DNA of 64,000 nt from contig DYQY01000004.1 of the NCBI GenBank assembly GCA_020719045.1, positions 88,447 to 152,446 on the forward strand, in the 5' to 3' direction. The notes beneath the pieces are model-generated. The model made no database searches. It saw only the letters and a program-made list of their open reading frames with translations, and was not told where the DNA came from. This stretch comes from Candidatus Termititenax sp. GTDB taxonomy: Bacteria; Margulisbacteria; Riflemargulisbacteria; GWF2-35-9; DYQY01. The stretch's first letter is position 1; the number at the start of each line of letters is the position of its first letter. Both the position numbers and the translations under genes were made by a program. Positions 1-9,076 of the stretch are shown one piece after another.

Positions 1-753
1 TGTTGAGTGGTTAATACTCATTGTATTAGTATTAATATCTAAAAAAGACTTTATTAATGATAATGACTCCCTAATTTGACCAATTACAGCATCATACTTA
101 GAATTAATCTGTTTAATCATATCTGCTTTATCCTTATCTAATAACACATCATTTTCCATTACTATACTAAGACTTTTTTGTCTTAATTCTTCCAGTAAAG
201 GTATTCTATCTGATAAACGTTTTGCAAAAGATGTAGCCTCTTTTCTTACTGAACTAGCATCTTTTGTAGAAGAAATCAACCTCGTAACTCTTTCACTTAT
301 TACCGTCCTTGACATCGTAATAGCTGCTTCATTCAAAAAAGAAACTTTTTCATCTAATTTAACAGTATCCTTAGTTAATCCTTCTTCACTGTGAGCTAAA
401 CAGACTTTAGGCTCATTAAAAGTAAGATTATTTTCTATTGCGTCTAAAATACCAATTTTTCTAAGTGCACTTCTTACAATATCAGAAGAACAACTCGTCA
501 ATATCACTATATTGGAATCCAAACGTTTGATTTCTTTCTTAACTAGTCCTAAATGTGCTTCCATTTCACTAATTACATTTGCATTAGAGTCACTAACTTC
601 ATTAATTAGAACATTAATACGCTCTGCTAATACTGCTTCTTCTTCTCTTAGAATAGATAAATAAACAAAATGTTTATTTATCATATAAAAATTAGTATTG
701 GCTAAAATAGATAATTCAAATTTTGTCTTAATTGCTACTAGTTTATACTGCAT
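1..753 (-). CDS. Unknown coiled-coil protein, 3' end outside window
   Basis: This open frame is missing from the ORF track because it reaches the window edge without a stop. It starts at ATG 753 after a good ribosome site (AAGGAGTTGGCG) and reads about 251 residues, beginning MQYKLVAIKTKFELS. The visible part is rich in Glu, Lys, Ile, Ser and Asn with long predicted helices, as in a coiled-coil protein. No catalytic motif, signal peptide or membrane segment is visible. It is the last visible member of a run of small same-strand genes. I do not recognise the family and infer no function beyond a probable structural or helper role. Confidence 0.75.
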   Translation of the reverse strand, partial: MQYKLVAIKTKFELSILANTNFYMINKHFVYLSILREEEAVLAERINVLINEVSDSNANVISEMEAHLGLVKKEIKRLDSNIVILTSCSSDIVRSALRKIGILDAIENNLTFNEPKVCLAHSEEGLTKDTVKLDEKVSFLNEAAITMSRTVISERVTRLISSTKDASSVRKEATSFAKRLSDRIPLLEELRQKSLSIVMENDVLLDKDKADMIKQINSKYDAVIGQIRESLSLIKSFLDINTNTMSINHST

Positions 754-827
754 CGCCAACTCCTTGAATTTAAGCTTTCATAAAAGTTATCGTAACTTAA
801 TCTGAAAAGTAGCAACAATTTTAAATA

Positions 828-1001
828 CTATACATCGTCTTTTTCTGGTTTATATTTAGTAATCCTTAATGAGTCCACAATATCAAGCAATCGCTTCTCT
901 ACTGCATCAAGTTTTGTATGCTTCGTTGTTTTTGGTAATTCCTTCATCTTAATTTGTTCATTTATATAAGAATAAAAATTTCCATCATTACTATTCAACA
1001 T
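828..1001 (-). CDS. Small unknown protein (57 aa)
   Basis: This frame is too short for the ORF track. ATG at 1001 is preceded by AGGAGAAG at proper spacing and ends at TAG 828. The product (MLNSNDGNFYSYINEQ...) is charged and probably helical, with no recognised motif. Its first codons overlap the last 11 nt of the 103-aa gene upstream, so translational coupling is likely. The ribosome site, the overlap and the matching strand support a real gene; its function is unknown. Confidence 0.6.
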   Translation of the reverse strand: MLNSNDGNFYSYINEQIKMKELPKTTKHTKLDAVEKRLLDIVDSLRITKYKPEKDDV

Positions 1002-1302
1002 TTTCTTCTCCTAACCTTAACTTTCTAAATAATTGTCTAATTTTTCTTTCAGCTGCCAATATATCATAAGTATCTTCAGCAATTTCACTAAAGTCTTCCA
1101 GTATTTCTACGGTGTCTTTCTTTCTTCTTTTAATTTCAGTGTTTGTGCTACTCATTGCAGATTCAACAGGAATACCTGATAAATGGTTATGCAATACTTT
1201 TTGAAAGTTACTACCAGCAATTAATTGTTCATTCTTAACAACTTGATTTTGCTTATTGATGTTATTTAAATTTGCTTCAAATCTTTCGGAGAAAACCTGC
1301 AT
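991..1302 (-). CDS. Unknown protein (103 aa)
   Basis: ATG 1302 follows AAGGAGT with 6 nt spacing. The product MQVFSERFEANLNN... has a polar Asn/Gln-rich first half and a charged C-terminal half (EIKRRKKDTVEILEDF, ERKIRQLFRKLRLGEE) that looks helical. There is no signal peptide, membrane segment or known motif. It heads a run with the 57-aa and 251-aa frames below it, overlapping the 57-aa frame. Function unknown; a shared structure or chaperone-like partner role is only a guess from the gene sizes. Confidence 0.6.
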   Translation of the reverse strand: MQVFSERFEANLNNINKQNQVVKNEQLIAGSNFQKVLHNHLSGIPVESAMSSTNTEIKRRKKDTVEILEDFSEIAEDTYDILAAERKIRQLFRKLRLGEENVE

Positions 1303-1408
1303 ATATACTCCTTACACAACACTTTATGTATTAATATATGCCCAATATTTATATACTTAAACATTAATTAGAAAAAATAAATATCATCTGTGAAAGAATG
1401 AAAAACTT

Positions 1409-1723
1409 CTACAAAAATAGAAGCGCTTTTAGTGTATCAACTACAACCGGATCTTGAGACAAATCTATTGAATGGTTCTCTAGTATACTATTAAACACCT
1501 CTTTAACAATAGGATTATCCTCTACATTCTGATCAAAACCAAAAGGGTCAGAAGAATAACCAATAAGGAGATCATCATCACAACAAGAAGCTGATTCTAC
1601 ATTCATATTCGTATCATATATATTATTTTGAAATGATAATGATATCTCATCTATAATGTCTTTTTCATTATTAGCGACACTTAAATTCATGCCCTGCGTA
1701 TTTGTTATGTTAATGTCTGACAT
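1409..1723 (-). CDS. Unknown acidic protein (104 aa)
   Basis: ATG 1723 follows AAGGAGAGTAT. The product is acidic and Asn/Asp/Ser-rich, with a CC pair (SASCCDDDLL), and ends in a short hydrophobic tail (VVDTLKALLFL). No domain is recognised. It lies about 100 bp upstream of the 103-aa gene on the same strand, so the two could be co-transcribed. Nothing in the sequence assigns a role. Confidence 0.55.
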   Translation of the reverse strand: MSDINITNTQGMNLSVANNEKDIIDEISLSFQNNIYDTNMNVESASCCDDDLLIGYSSDPFGFDQNVEDNPIVKEVFNSILENHSIDLSQDPVVVDTLKALLFL

Positions 1724-1914
1724 ATACTCTCCTTATACTTGTCCAAAAAACAAAGAAAAACAATTTTCATCTATTTTATTATATATAACGTTTTAACAAA
1801 CCATAAACTTGTACCTATATTTCTTAATATAAATAAAATAATCTAAAATAAAATGTTTAACTTGATATTTTTCGGGCATAACAATAAACAAGATAAATGA
1901 CAGGGGGGATTAGG

Positions 1915-2055
1915 ATGAAAGAATCAAAAACAGAAAGGTTTGACTATTTAATGAACAGCTTATTAAATGAGGACGCTGAGGTTAAAATGGAACTATCAAA
2001 AGAAGAAGAAGACTTCTTTTCAAGTATAGATTTAACTGAAGTGCTATTTATCTAA
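1915..2055 (+). CDS. Small acidic protein (46 aa)
   Basis: This short plus-strand frame is not in the ORF track. ATG 1915 is preceded by a purine run (GGGGGGATTAGG) and the frame ends at TAA 2055, just before the purB stop on the other strand. The product starts MKESKTERFDYLMNSLLNE and is rich in Glu and Lys, with a hydrophobic C-terminus (LTEVLFI). A TTGATA-like box lies about 50 nt upstream with a weak -10. It could be a small regulator or antisense to the purB 3' end; no family is recognised. Confidence 0.4.
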   Translation: MKESKTERFDYLMNSLLNEDAEVKMELSKEEEDFFSSIDLTEVLFI

Positions 2056-2062
2056 TTATAAA

Positions 2063-3355
2063 CTAAGAAAAAACACGTTTAAAAATCATATCTACATTCT
2101 TTTTGTAGATATTAAGATCAAAAACGTCATCGATTTCTTGCTCAGTTAAATTATTAGTTACTTTGCTATCAACTTTGATAACATCTCGAAACTTCAAACC
2201 ATTGTCCCTCGCCTTCATGGCATTTGCTTGAACAATTTGATATGCATCTTCTCTAGTAATCCCCTTATTCACCATAGTTAATAGTAATCGCTGAGAACAT
2301 ACTACTCCACCTAACAAGTCTAAATTCTTAGCTAAACTGTCCTCGTGTACTACCAAGTTCTCTAATACTGATTTAAGTGTAACAAGCATATGATCCATCA
2401 GCATGGTACTATCAGGGAAAATTATTCTCTCTGTTGAAGAATGCGAAATATCGCGCTCATGCCATAAACAAATATTTTCCATACTAACTAACATATTTCC
2501 ACGAATAACTCTTGCAAGACCTGTTAACTTCTCGCAGGTAATTGGATTACGCTTATGTGGCATCGCAGAACTACCCTTTTGGCCTTTTTTGAAACCTTCT
2601 TCCAGTTCATTGAACTCTGTCTTCTGTGAAGCACGAATCTCGGTTGCAATTTTTTCTATTGTTCCAGCCATCACAGCTAAAACAGACATAAACATGGCAT
2701 GCCTATCTCTCTGAATTATTTGAGTAGAAATATTTACCTGTTTAAGTCCTAGCTTCTTACAAACATATTCCTCAACATAAGGATCTATATTGGAATAATT
2801 TCCAACAGCCCCAGAAATCTGACCAACAGCAACTTCCTTAATTGCTGACTCAAATCTTCTAATATTCCTTCCAAACTCATCATACCAAAGAGCAAACTTT
2901 AAACCCAATGTCATTGGTTCAGCATGTACACCATGAGTTCTGCCCATCATCATAGAATCCTTATATTTATAAGCTAAGTCCTTTAATACAGGCAGTAGCT
3001 CCTTCATGTCCTGCAATATTATTTCAGCAGATTGTTTGATTAACACAGAAAATGCAGTATCAACTACATCAGAAGAAGTTAGTCCAAGATGTACATATCT
3101 TGATTCAGGACCAATATATTCAGCAACACAGGTAGTAAATGCAATTACATCGTGATTTGTAATCAGCTCTATCTCATTAATTCTCTCAACATTAATATCA
3201 GCCTTTTTTTTAATAATCTTTAAAGCTTCAGTTGGTATATTTCCTAATTTGTTATGAGCCTCACATGCAACTATCTCTACATCCAACCAAACTCTGAACT
3301 TATTTTCAAGAGACCAAATATCCTGCATAATTTTTCTCGAATATCTTTCAATCAT
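2063..3355 (-). CDS. purB: Adenylosuccinate lyase
   Basis: PurB splits SAICAR to AICAR plus fumarate and adenylosuccinate to AMP plus fumarate in purine synthesis; it is a cytosolic homotetramer of the fumarase/aspartase superfamily. The sequence shows the superfamily signature GSSAMPHKRNP, the upstream TSSD block (LTSSDVVDTAF) and the histidine region GRTHGVHAEPMTLG. At 430 residues it has the usual bacterial length. The start at ATG 3355 has a clear AAGGAG site. It is the last gene of an argS-ispG-purB run with short gaps. No key residue appears missing. Confidence 0.97.
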   Translation of the reverse strand: MIERYSRKIMQDIWSLENKFRVWLDVEIVACEAHNKLGNIPTEALKIIKKKADINVERINEIELITNHDVIAFTTCVAEYIGPESRYVHLGLTSSDVVDTAFSVLIKQSAEIILQDMKELLPVLKDLAYKYKDSMMMGRTHGVHAEPMTLGLKFALWYDEFGRNIRRFESAIKEVAVGQISGAVGNYSNIDPYVEEYVCKKLGLKQVNISTQIIQRDRHAMFMSVLAVMAGTIEKIATEIRASQKTEFNELEEGFKKGQKGSSAMPHKRNPITCEKLTGLARVIRGNMLVSMENICLWHERDISHSSTERIIFPDSTMLMDHMLVTLKSVLENLVVHEDSLAKNLDLLGGVVCSQRLLLTMVNKGITREDAYQIVQANAMKARDNGLKFRDVIKVDSKVTNNLTEQEIDDVFDLNIYKKNVDMIFKRVFS

Positions 3356-3375
3356 CTTTATCTCCTTCTATTCTT

Positions 3376-4416
3376 CTATAGTTTATCTGACTTAATTAGC
3401 TTCATCAACTCATCTACTAATGAATCGAATGGAACTGTCTTTATTTTATTTCCTCTTTCAAAAATCATACCTGCCTCTTTTGTACCACAAATACCATAAT
3501 CAGCATCCTCAGCTTCGCCTGGACCATTAACAATACAGCCCATAACCGCAACTTTCAAATGTCTTTTAACATCTTTGACTCGCTTATCAACTTCTGTTAC
3601 AAGCTTCTCTAAGTCTATCTCAGTTCTACCACAAGTTGGACAAGAAATAATCTCAACTCCCTCTTTAAGTAGTCCTAAAGAACGCAAAAGAACTTTAACT
3701 GGTTTAATCTCTTTTACTGGCTCACCGGTCAATGACATTCTTACAGTATCACCTAACCCGTCTACCAGTAATGCTCCGATTCCAGCTGATGATTTAATAA
3801 GCCCTGCCTCACCAAACCCAGATTCAGTAATACCAATATGTAGTGAATAATTATATTTCTTAGCAAAAAGCCTATTCATTTTAACAGTTGAAATAATGTC
3901 GGAAGATTTTAAAGATATAACAAGTTCTTGAAAATCTCTACTCTCGAAAAAGGAAATATACTCTTCTAAAACTTTCAAGGATAAACTTACCTTATCGTCG
4001 CTCTTACCAATAGAACCGTGGTTAACTCCTATCCTTATTGGAACAGAATACTCTTTAGCCTTAGTTATTATCTCTGTAAGCTTATCTTCCCCACCCATAT
4101 TCCCAGGGTTAATCCTAATCTTAGCTATACCTGACTCAATCGCTCCAATAGCTAACTTATAGTCAAAATGGATATCAGCAACAAGTGGAACCGGACTTGC
4201 CTTTACAATATCTGAAACGCAGTCAAGTGAACGCTTATCTGGAACAGCAATTCTAACTATTTCCGCTCCGGCTTTCTGCAGGTCTTTTATTTGATTAATT
4301 GTCTTAGCGACATCATAGGTAAAAGTATTAGTCATTGATTGAATAACTACCTTATTCTGTCCACCTATTTGAACGTTACCTACTTTAACTGCTTTTGTAT
4401 TTTCTCGTATAAACAT
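3376..4416 (-). CDS. ispG: 4-hydroxy-3-methylbut-2-enyl diphosphate synthase (IspG/GcpE)
   Basis: IspG reductively converts MEcPP to HMBPP in the MEP isoprenoid pathway, using a [4Fe-4S] cluster. The C-terminal part shows the cluster cysteines in SCPTCGR and MGCIVNGPGE, the latter with the conserved Glu; the N-terminal part reads as a TIM barrel (MTNTFTYDVAKTINQI, IRIGVNHGSIG). The length of about 346 residues fits the short two-domain bacterial form. The ORF track begins at GTG 4419, but ATG 4416 is better: it overlaps the argS stop as TGATG, implying translational coupling. Its presence says the host uses the MEP route. Confidence 0.96.
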   Translation of the reverse strand: MFIRENTKAVKVGNVQIGGQNKVVIQSMTNTFTYDVAKTINQIKDLQKAGAEIVRIAVPDKRSLDCVSDIVKASPVPLVADIHFDYKLAIGAIESGIAKIRINPGNMGGEDKLTEIITKAKEYSVPIRIGVNHGSIGKSDDKVSLSLKVLEEYISFFESRDFQELVISLKSSDIISTVKMNRLFAKKYNYSLHIGITESGFGEAGLIKSSAGIGALLVDGLGDTVRMSLTGEPVKEIKPVKVLLRSLGLLKEGVEIISCPTCGRTEIDLEKLVTEVDKRVKDVKRHLKVAVMGCIVNGPGEAEDADYGICGTKEAGMIFERGNKIKTVPFDSLVDELMKLIKSDKL

Positions 4417-5960
4417 CACATTTTCTCTGGAGCACTTACTCCTAATAAATCCAAACCTGTAGCTAATACTTTCTTTATTGCAGAAATTATAGCTAGTCTA
4501 TTTGCTGATAATTTTTTGTCATCTGAAATCACTTTGCATTGATGATAAAAAGAATGAAACATATTTGCTAATTCCATTAAATACGTTGCAATTCGATGTG
4601 GTTCTCTGTTTTGGACAGCAATCATTAGCTCATCCTCAAAATGGACAAGATATCTCATTAAACTATGTTCTATCTCTTCTACTACGATATCTTCATCAAG
4701 TTCTGCCTTAATTTGAGATGTATTCAAAATACTACAAATCCTAGCATGCGCATATTGAACATAAAAAACTGGATTATCTGATGTCTGCTTCTTTGCTAAC
4801 TCTAAATCAAAATCAAGGGCTGTATCTGCTTGCTTAGAAACCAAAAAGAACCTACCAGCGTCACAACCGATGTCTTCTATTACTTCTTCAAGTGTAATCA
4901 TTTCACCTGTTCTCTTACTCATTCTTACTTCTTCGCCATTTCTAAAAAGCGAAACAAGCTGACCAAGCAAAACTTCCAGCTCGACCTTGTCACCAAACAA
5001 AGAAAATAAGGCTGCTTTAACGCGTTTAATGTACCCATGATGGTCTGCGCCCCATATATTAATTAAATGATTGTATCCCCTATCCACTTTATTCTTATGA
5101 TATGCGATATCAGCAGCAAAATAAGTATAACTACCATCTGCTTTAATAAGTACCCTATCTTTATCATCGCCAAAGTCAGTTGAACGAAAAAATAATGCAC
5201 CCTCTTGCTCATAAGTAAGTCCTTTTTCTTTCATCACAGAAACAGCTGAATTAACAAAACCATTCTCGTGAAGTTCTTTCTTTTCACTAAACCATCTATC
5301 GAAAGTAACCTTAAATTTCCTCAAAATATCTGTCTGTTGCAGAAGAACAGCTTGGATTGGATCGGCTTCTTTTACTAAGTCCTTAACATATTCACCAGCA
5401 TACCCATCCTCAGGTAATGGCAGATTGTTTCTTCTTGCTTCAATCGATAGTAGCAAATTTGCTATCTGATTACCTGCATCATTAATATAAAACTCAGTAT
5501 CCACATCATAACCAACGTGCACCAAAATCCTTTTTAAGGTATCACCCATTGCAGCCCAACGACCATGTCCAATATGCAAAGGTCCTGTTGGATTTGCAGA
5601 AACATACTCTAAAAGGACTTTTTTATTACTTTCAACTAACTTTAAACTAAACCCATCATTACCAATATATTCAAAACAATAATTTGATTTTAGTTTAAAA
5701 TTAATAAACCCTCTTAAGGCAAATATCTCGAAGGCTCCACTCATTTTCTCTTCGAAAATCTTTACTATTTCAGGAGTTATCTGATCAGCAATAATCATTG
5801 GGGACAATTTCAGTGTTGCTGATAACTTAAAAGAGATATTTGTAGCATAATCTGCAATTTTCTTATCTTTAGGTATTTCAACTATCCATCCAGTTGCTTC
5901 ATAACCTTTTTGGACAATATACTCGCTAATTACTGCCTGAATTCTATCTATTATTCTCAA
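4416..5960 (-). CDS. argS: Arginine--tRNA ligase
   Basis: This class I synthetase charges tRNA-Arg. The HIGH motif is visible in GPLHIGHGRWAAMGD and the KMSKS equivalent in RMSKRTGEMITL, followed by the helical anticodon-binding DALR region to the C-terminus. At 514 residues it is slightly short for the family because the N-terminal additional domain is compact. The start is TTG 5960 after AAGGAGTAACT, with no better ATG. The stop overlaps the ispG start by one base. The SLH gene lies 21 bp upstream, so read-through from it is likely. Confidence 0.96.
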   Translation of the reverse strand: MRIIDRIQAVISEYIVQKGYEATGWIVEIPKDKKIADYATNISFKLSATLKLSPMIIADQITPEIVKIFEEKMSGAFEIFALRGFINFKLKSNYCFEYIGNDGFSLKLVESNKKVLLEYVSANPTGPLHIGHGRWAAMGDTLKRILVHVGYDVDTEFYINDAGNQIANLLLSIEARRNNLPLPEDGYAGEYVKDLVKEADPIQAVLLQQTDILRKFKVTFDRWFSEKKELHENGFVNSAVSVMKEKGLTYEQEGALFFRSTDFGDDKDRVLIKADGSYTYFAADIAYHKNKVDRGYNHLINIWGADHHGYIKRVKAALFSLFGDKVELEVLLGQLVSLFRNGEEVRMSKRTGEMITLEEVIEDIGCDAGRFFLVSKQADTALDFDLELAKKQTSDNPVFYVQYAHARICSILNTSQIKAELDEDIVVEEIEHSLMRYLVHFEDELMIAVQNREPHRIATYLMELANMFHSFYHQCKVISDDKKLSANRLAIISAIKKVLATGLDLLGVSAPEKM

Positions 5961-5981
5961 AGTTACTCCTTATTAAATAAA

Positions 5982-7265
5982 TTATTTTGGACTTAGACTA
6001 TGTATATCATCAAAACTATGAGACGAAAAGTCAACAGATTTTTTCTCTATTGTAATAACAGGAGACGCAACGACCTCTGATTGTTTGATTATATTTCCTT
6101 CTTTAATACAATCAAAACTTTCACGAAGCTTATACAAATAAGCTAATAAATTGCCTCTTGTAAGACCTACCTCTGGGTTAACCATACTTGCATCAATAAC
6201 CCCTAAATTCGCAAGTTTATTTGCATGCACATAAAACAAATCTCTTTTAGATAAATCCACAAAATCATATTCAATCATCTTCTTATTACTAGTAACTATC
6301 TTGCTAATTACAGTTAGAGCCTCTCGCCTACTAATAATATTTTCAGGAATAAACTTTTCTTGTGATTGAATTAATCCTTTAGAATGAAAGGAAAATAAAT
6401 ACTTTCTAAGTTCTGAATCAGAAATATTTGAAAAAAAATCAGCCTTTGTTACAACTTTATCTTCCAAAAATTCTTCAGTCTTTGGATAATCTGCAACGCT
6501 TAAAAGCCTACCCCATTTATCCTGTAATACAACATCCAAATCATAAAAAGCATACTTTCTTACTATCCTTATGCTATGTGTCTTCTTCCCTGAATACTTT
6601 CCATCCAATGTAATTATGAAATCATTAATACCATATTTGGGAATATCTAAAGATTTAATAAACATACCATCAGAACGCAAGGATATCTCATCTCCGCCGA
6701 AATACACTTTACCATTATCTAAATAATAGCCCTTCACAGTAATATTCTTCCTTGTAGTCTCTAGCTCACCTTTAGGATAAACCATACTAAACAATTCAGC
6801 TTCACTTGAATCAACACCAAGGTCAAACCCATAAGTCAAGCCAACCATTATTCCCTGGGCCTGCTTAACATAAGGAGAAAAAGCACCTAAACTGTAGCTA
6901 AGCTGAAGATACGGAGCAACTTTATCACCCACAGCCTCTATGCCGACCTCTAAGTCAGATAAATCAATCCGAAAAACCATTCCAGCATAAAGAGACTGCT
7001 TAGTATAATTTGCCAACACATCACTAACTCCAAAAATATAGGCTGATGATAATAAATCCTGATACTTATAATTAAAGCCTATTCCTATAGAATAACCATT
7101 TGCCCCACCCAACAATAAATCAGTAGAAAAAGAATTAAGACCATCTAGATACAAATGTCTAGCAAATCCTACTGAAAAAAAATCATCAGAATTACACACC
7201 TTTGCAGAATAATCAAAAGCAAAAATTACCGAAATAAATAAAAAGAATAAAACAATATTTTTCAT
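5982..7265 (-). CDS. Secreted SLH-domain envelope protein
   Basis: A signal peptide (MKNIVLFFLFISVIFA) precedes a Gly/aromatic, beta-strand-rich region (about residues 20-160) that resembles short outer-membrane barrel strands. An Ig-like stretch follows (about 160-250), then two SLH-like repeats (about 275-400; DSELRKYLFSFHSKGLI and FYVHANKLANLGVID). SLH domains usually bind secondary cell-wall polymers, and in some diderms they tether the outer membrane to peptidoglycan. That role is inferred here. SLH repeats sit at the C-terminus rather than the N-terminus as in OmpM. The gene appears to have its own leaderless promoter. It precedes argS by 21 bp. Confidence 0.6.
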   Translation of the reverse strand: MKNIVLFFLFISVIFAFDYSAKVCNSDDFFSVGFARHLYLDGLNSFSTDLLLGGANGYSIGIGFNYKYQDLLSSAYIFGVSDVLANYTKQSLYAGMVFRIDLSDLEVGIEAVGDKVAPYLQLSYSLGAFSPYVKQAQGIMVGLTYGFDLGVDSSEAELFSMVYPKGELETTRKNITVKGYYLDNGKVYFGGDEISLRSDGMFIKSLDIPKYGINDFIITLDGKYSGKKTHSIRIVRKYAFYDLDVVLQDKWGRLLSVADYPKTEEFLEDKVVTKADFFSNISDSELRKYLFSFHSKGLIQSQEKFIPENIISRREALTVISKIVTSNKKMIEYDFVDLSKRDLFYVHANKLANLGVIDASMVNPEVGLTRGNLLAYLYKLRESFDCIKEGNIIKQSEVVASPVITIEKKSVDFSSHSFDDIHSLSPK

Positions 7266-7273
7266 GTCGAATA

Positions 7274-7279
7274 ATTATA
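7274..7279 (-). promoter_or_regulatory. Extended -10 box for SLH protein gene, near-leaderless
   Basis: On the minus strand TGCTATAAT (extended -10) ends 8 nt before ATG 7265, and no Shine-Dalgarno is visible. The expected transcript would begin within 1-2 nt of the start codon. No good -35 is seen at 17 bp, as is tolerated for extended -10 promoters. Confidence 0.5.
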
Positions 7280-7308
7280 GCAATAAAGAGAAATTGAAAA
7301 AATGATAA

Positions 7309-8400
7309 TTATTTAAAAATATCAAAGCCTTTATCAAATAACTTCTTTGCGTCTTCAACCAATGTGACCTTACCATTAACCCCACCTTTGGTCTTGCTAC
7401 CAAGCAAAACAACTAATAGTCGCTTACCATTACGTTTTGCTGTTGCAACTATATTAAAACCTGACATAGATAAAAAACCAGTTTTAAGGCCATCTGCTCC
7501 ATCATATTTTCCAACCAGAATATTTGTATTATTTCTTGTAGTAGTTTTATATCTATACTTTCTACCTTCAACTAAATTATCTTTTAGTGGATAGGTAAAA
7601 GAAGTCATAGAATGAACTTCCTTAAGCAACTTACTATTCTGGTTAATATACAAATTACAAAAATCAGCAAATTGCCTAGCGGTTATTCTATTAAACCCAC
7701 TCATGCCAGATGGTTCTTCAACATGAAGCTGATTAAAACCATACTTAGATAACAAATCATTAATCGTTCTAGCATAGTTATCTTTTCCGCCAAATAGTTT
7801 ATTAACAAACAGATACGCTGCGTCGTTTGCTGAAACAATTGCTAAGCCTTGGATTAACTGTCTATATGTTACTCTTTGACCTTGCTCTAAATGCATTGTA
7901 GTAGCATCTACTGGCATATTTCCAAGCCACTCTTCTTTTTCTATATCTACGTACTCGTCTAAATCTATCTCGCCACGATCAACCTTCTGCATAACTAAAT
8001 ACAACAAAAAAACTTTAGACAATGAAGCAGCTGTCCAATATCTGTCCGCGTTCTTTTCATACAAAACTTCACCAGAATCACAATCAATCATAATGGCAAT
8101 ATCTGTCTTTATCTTGGTTTTGACTTTTCGCAAACCAGAAAAGTTTCCTTCAGCACTGTCATCAAAATGAGACATTACATTCTTTTTATCAGGAACTTCT
8201 TTTACAACAGCTTCTTGTTCTGGGAAATTTGGTATATGTTCAAGAAAAACAGTAATCTGATTATCACAAGTTGAGACTTGAACACTTAGACTAACAGAAA
8301 CATTGCTAGTTTCCACAATCGGCATTTCTGCTTCTTGAAGGATGTTAGGTGTTATTGAAAAAGCTAAGCTAATTAATAAAAAAAATACTACTTTCTTCAA
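7309..8400 (-). CDS. dacA: D-alanyl-D-alanine carboxypeptidase (S11 / PBP5 family)
   Basis: This penicillin-binding enzyme trims the terminal D-Ala from peptidoglycan stem peptides outside the cytoplasmic membrane. The three active-site motifs are present: SxxK (AASLSKVF), SxN (VSANDAAY) and KTG (DGLKTGFLS). A signal peptide (KKVVFFLLISLAFS) is followed by an unusual linker of about 80 residues before the catalytic domain. The usual PBP5 C-terminal beta domain appears absent, as the protein ends soon after the KTG half. The start is TTG 8400, overlapping the yqeY stop as TTGA, so translation is probably coupled to yqeY. Confidence 0.93.
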   Translation of the reverse strand: MKKVVFFLLISLAFSITPNILQEAEMPIVETSNVSVSLSVQVSTCDNQITVFLEHIPNFPEQEAVVKEVPDKKNVMSHFDDSAEGNFSGLRKVKTKIKTDIAIMIDCDSGEVLYEKNADRYWTAASLSKVFLLYLVMQKVDRGEIDLDEYVDIEKEEWLGNMPVDATTMHLEQGQRVTYRQLIQGLAIVSANDAAYLFVNKLFGGKDNYARTINDLLSKYGFNQLHVEEPSGMSGFNRITARQFADFCNLYINQNSKLLKEVHSMTSFTYPLKDNLVEGRKYRYKTTTRNNTNILVGKYDGADGLKTGFLSMSGFNIVATAKRNGKRLLVVLLGSKTKGGVNGKVTLVEDAKKLFDKGFDIFK

Positions 8401-8831
8401 TTAAGCAAACTCTCGACTATTTCTTTTACTAACTGGCTATCAACAGGTAAGCCTTTTTTCATAACTCCACCCATTACTTTGCCTGTTTCCTTTTTGCTGG
8501 TTGCACCAACTTCTGCAATAACCTCTTTAACTAACTTAATTGTTTCTTCTTTAGTAAGTTTCTTTGGTAAATATCTTGATACTACTTCTAACTCAGACTT
8601 AAGCTCCTCTGCTGCTTCAACTCTATTATTATCTTCGGATAATTTTAAAGCATCTTTAAGATTCTTTTCATATGTACTAAGTATCTTAAGCACCTCTTCA
8701 TCGGAAATCTCACCCCTAGCATCAACTGTCATTATTTTGGACTTCATCATCCTTAAAACTTCTAATGTCTTAGAATCTTTTGCTTTCATTGCTGTTTTCA
8801 TATCTTCTGAAATTGTTAAATAAATACCCAC
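8397..8831 (-). CDS. yqeY: YqeY / GatB-tail domain protein
   Basis: The family shares the tRNA-binding tail domain of GatB and is proposed to support amidotransferase-type tRNA functions; the exact role is unknown. The 144-residue length, the all-helical charged sequence and the C-terminal pattern (SKKETGKVMGGVMKKG) match YqeY. The start is GTG 8831, 7 nt after AAAGGAG. An 11-bp perfect inverted repeat sits directly upstream of that ribosome site. The stop overlaps the TTG start of the carboxypeptidase gene. Confidence 0.92.
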   Translation of the reverse strand: MGIYLTISEDMKTAMKAKDSKTLEVLRMMKSKIMTVDARGEISDEEVLKILSTYEKNLKDALKLSEDNNRVEAAEELKSELEVVSRYLPKKLTKEETIKLVKEVIAEVGATSKKETGKVMGGVMKKGLPVDSQLVKEIVESLLN

Positions 8832-8842
8832 TATATTTCTCC

Positions 8843-8870
8843 TTTACTTTTTTCTTGATAAAAAAGTAAA
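8843..8870. repeat. Perfect 11-bp inverted repeat at the yqeY ribosome site
   Basis: TTTACTTTTTT and AAAAAAGTAAA are separated by a 6-nt loop. On the minus strand the second arm runs straight into GGAG, the yqeY ribosome site. It may be an AT-rich terminator for upstream transcription or a weak translational control hairpin. Confidence 0.5.
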
Positions 8871-8983
8871 CAAAAAATCAAGAGCCTCCAACTCGCTTCG
8901 TGACTTTTGGGTAATTTTTTGCGCACCCCTTAATGCGGGGAGCCAAATGCTTAAAAATTACTACAAAGGCATCTTGCTCAAGT
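8871..8983. mobile_element. Hairpin-forming repeat element, copy 1 (left border of R-M island)
   Basis: The arms GACTTTTGGGTAATTTTT and AAAAATTACTACAAAGGC are imperfect inverted repeats around a short loop (about 14 of 18 matches). The flanks CAAAAAATCAAGAG and CATCTTGCTCAAG also recur, inverted, at 13.05-13.19 kb, with different loop sequence. It encodes nothing visible. The pattern resembles a palindromic MITE or REP-like element; no transposase was found. Confidence 0.55.
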
Positions 8984-9076
8984 GGAGTCTCAACTTAATG
9001 TTCAAGATTTTTCAGATGTTATTGTAAAGTTTAGCAAAAAGGATGGCAATAGATAAAACGCTTTATGTTAAGGGGC

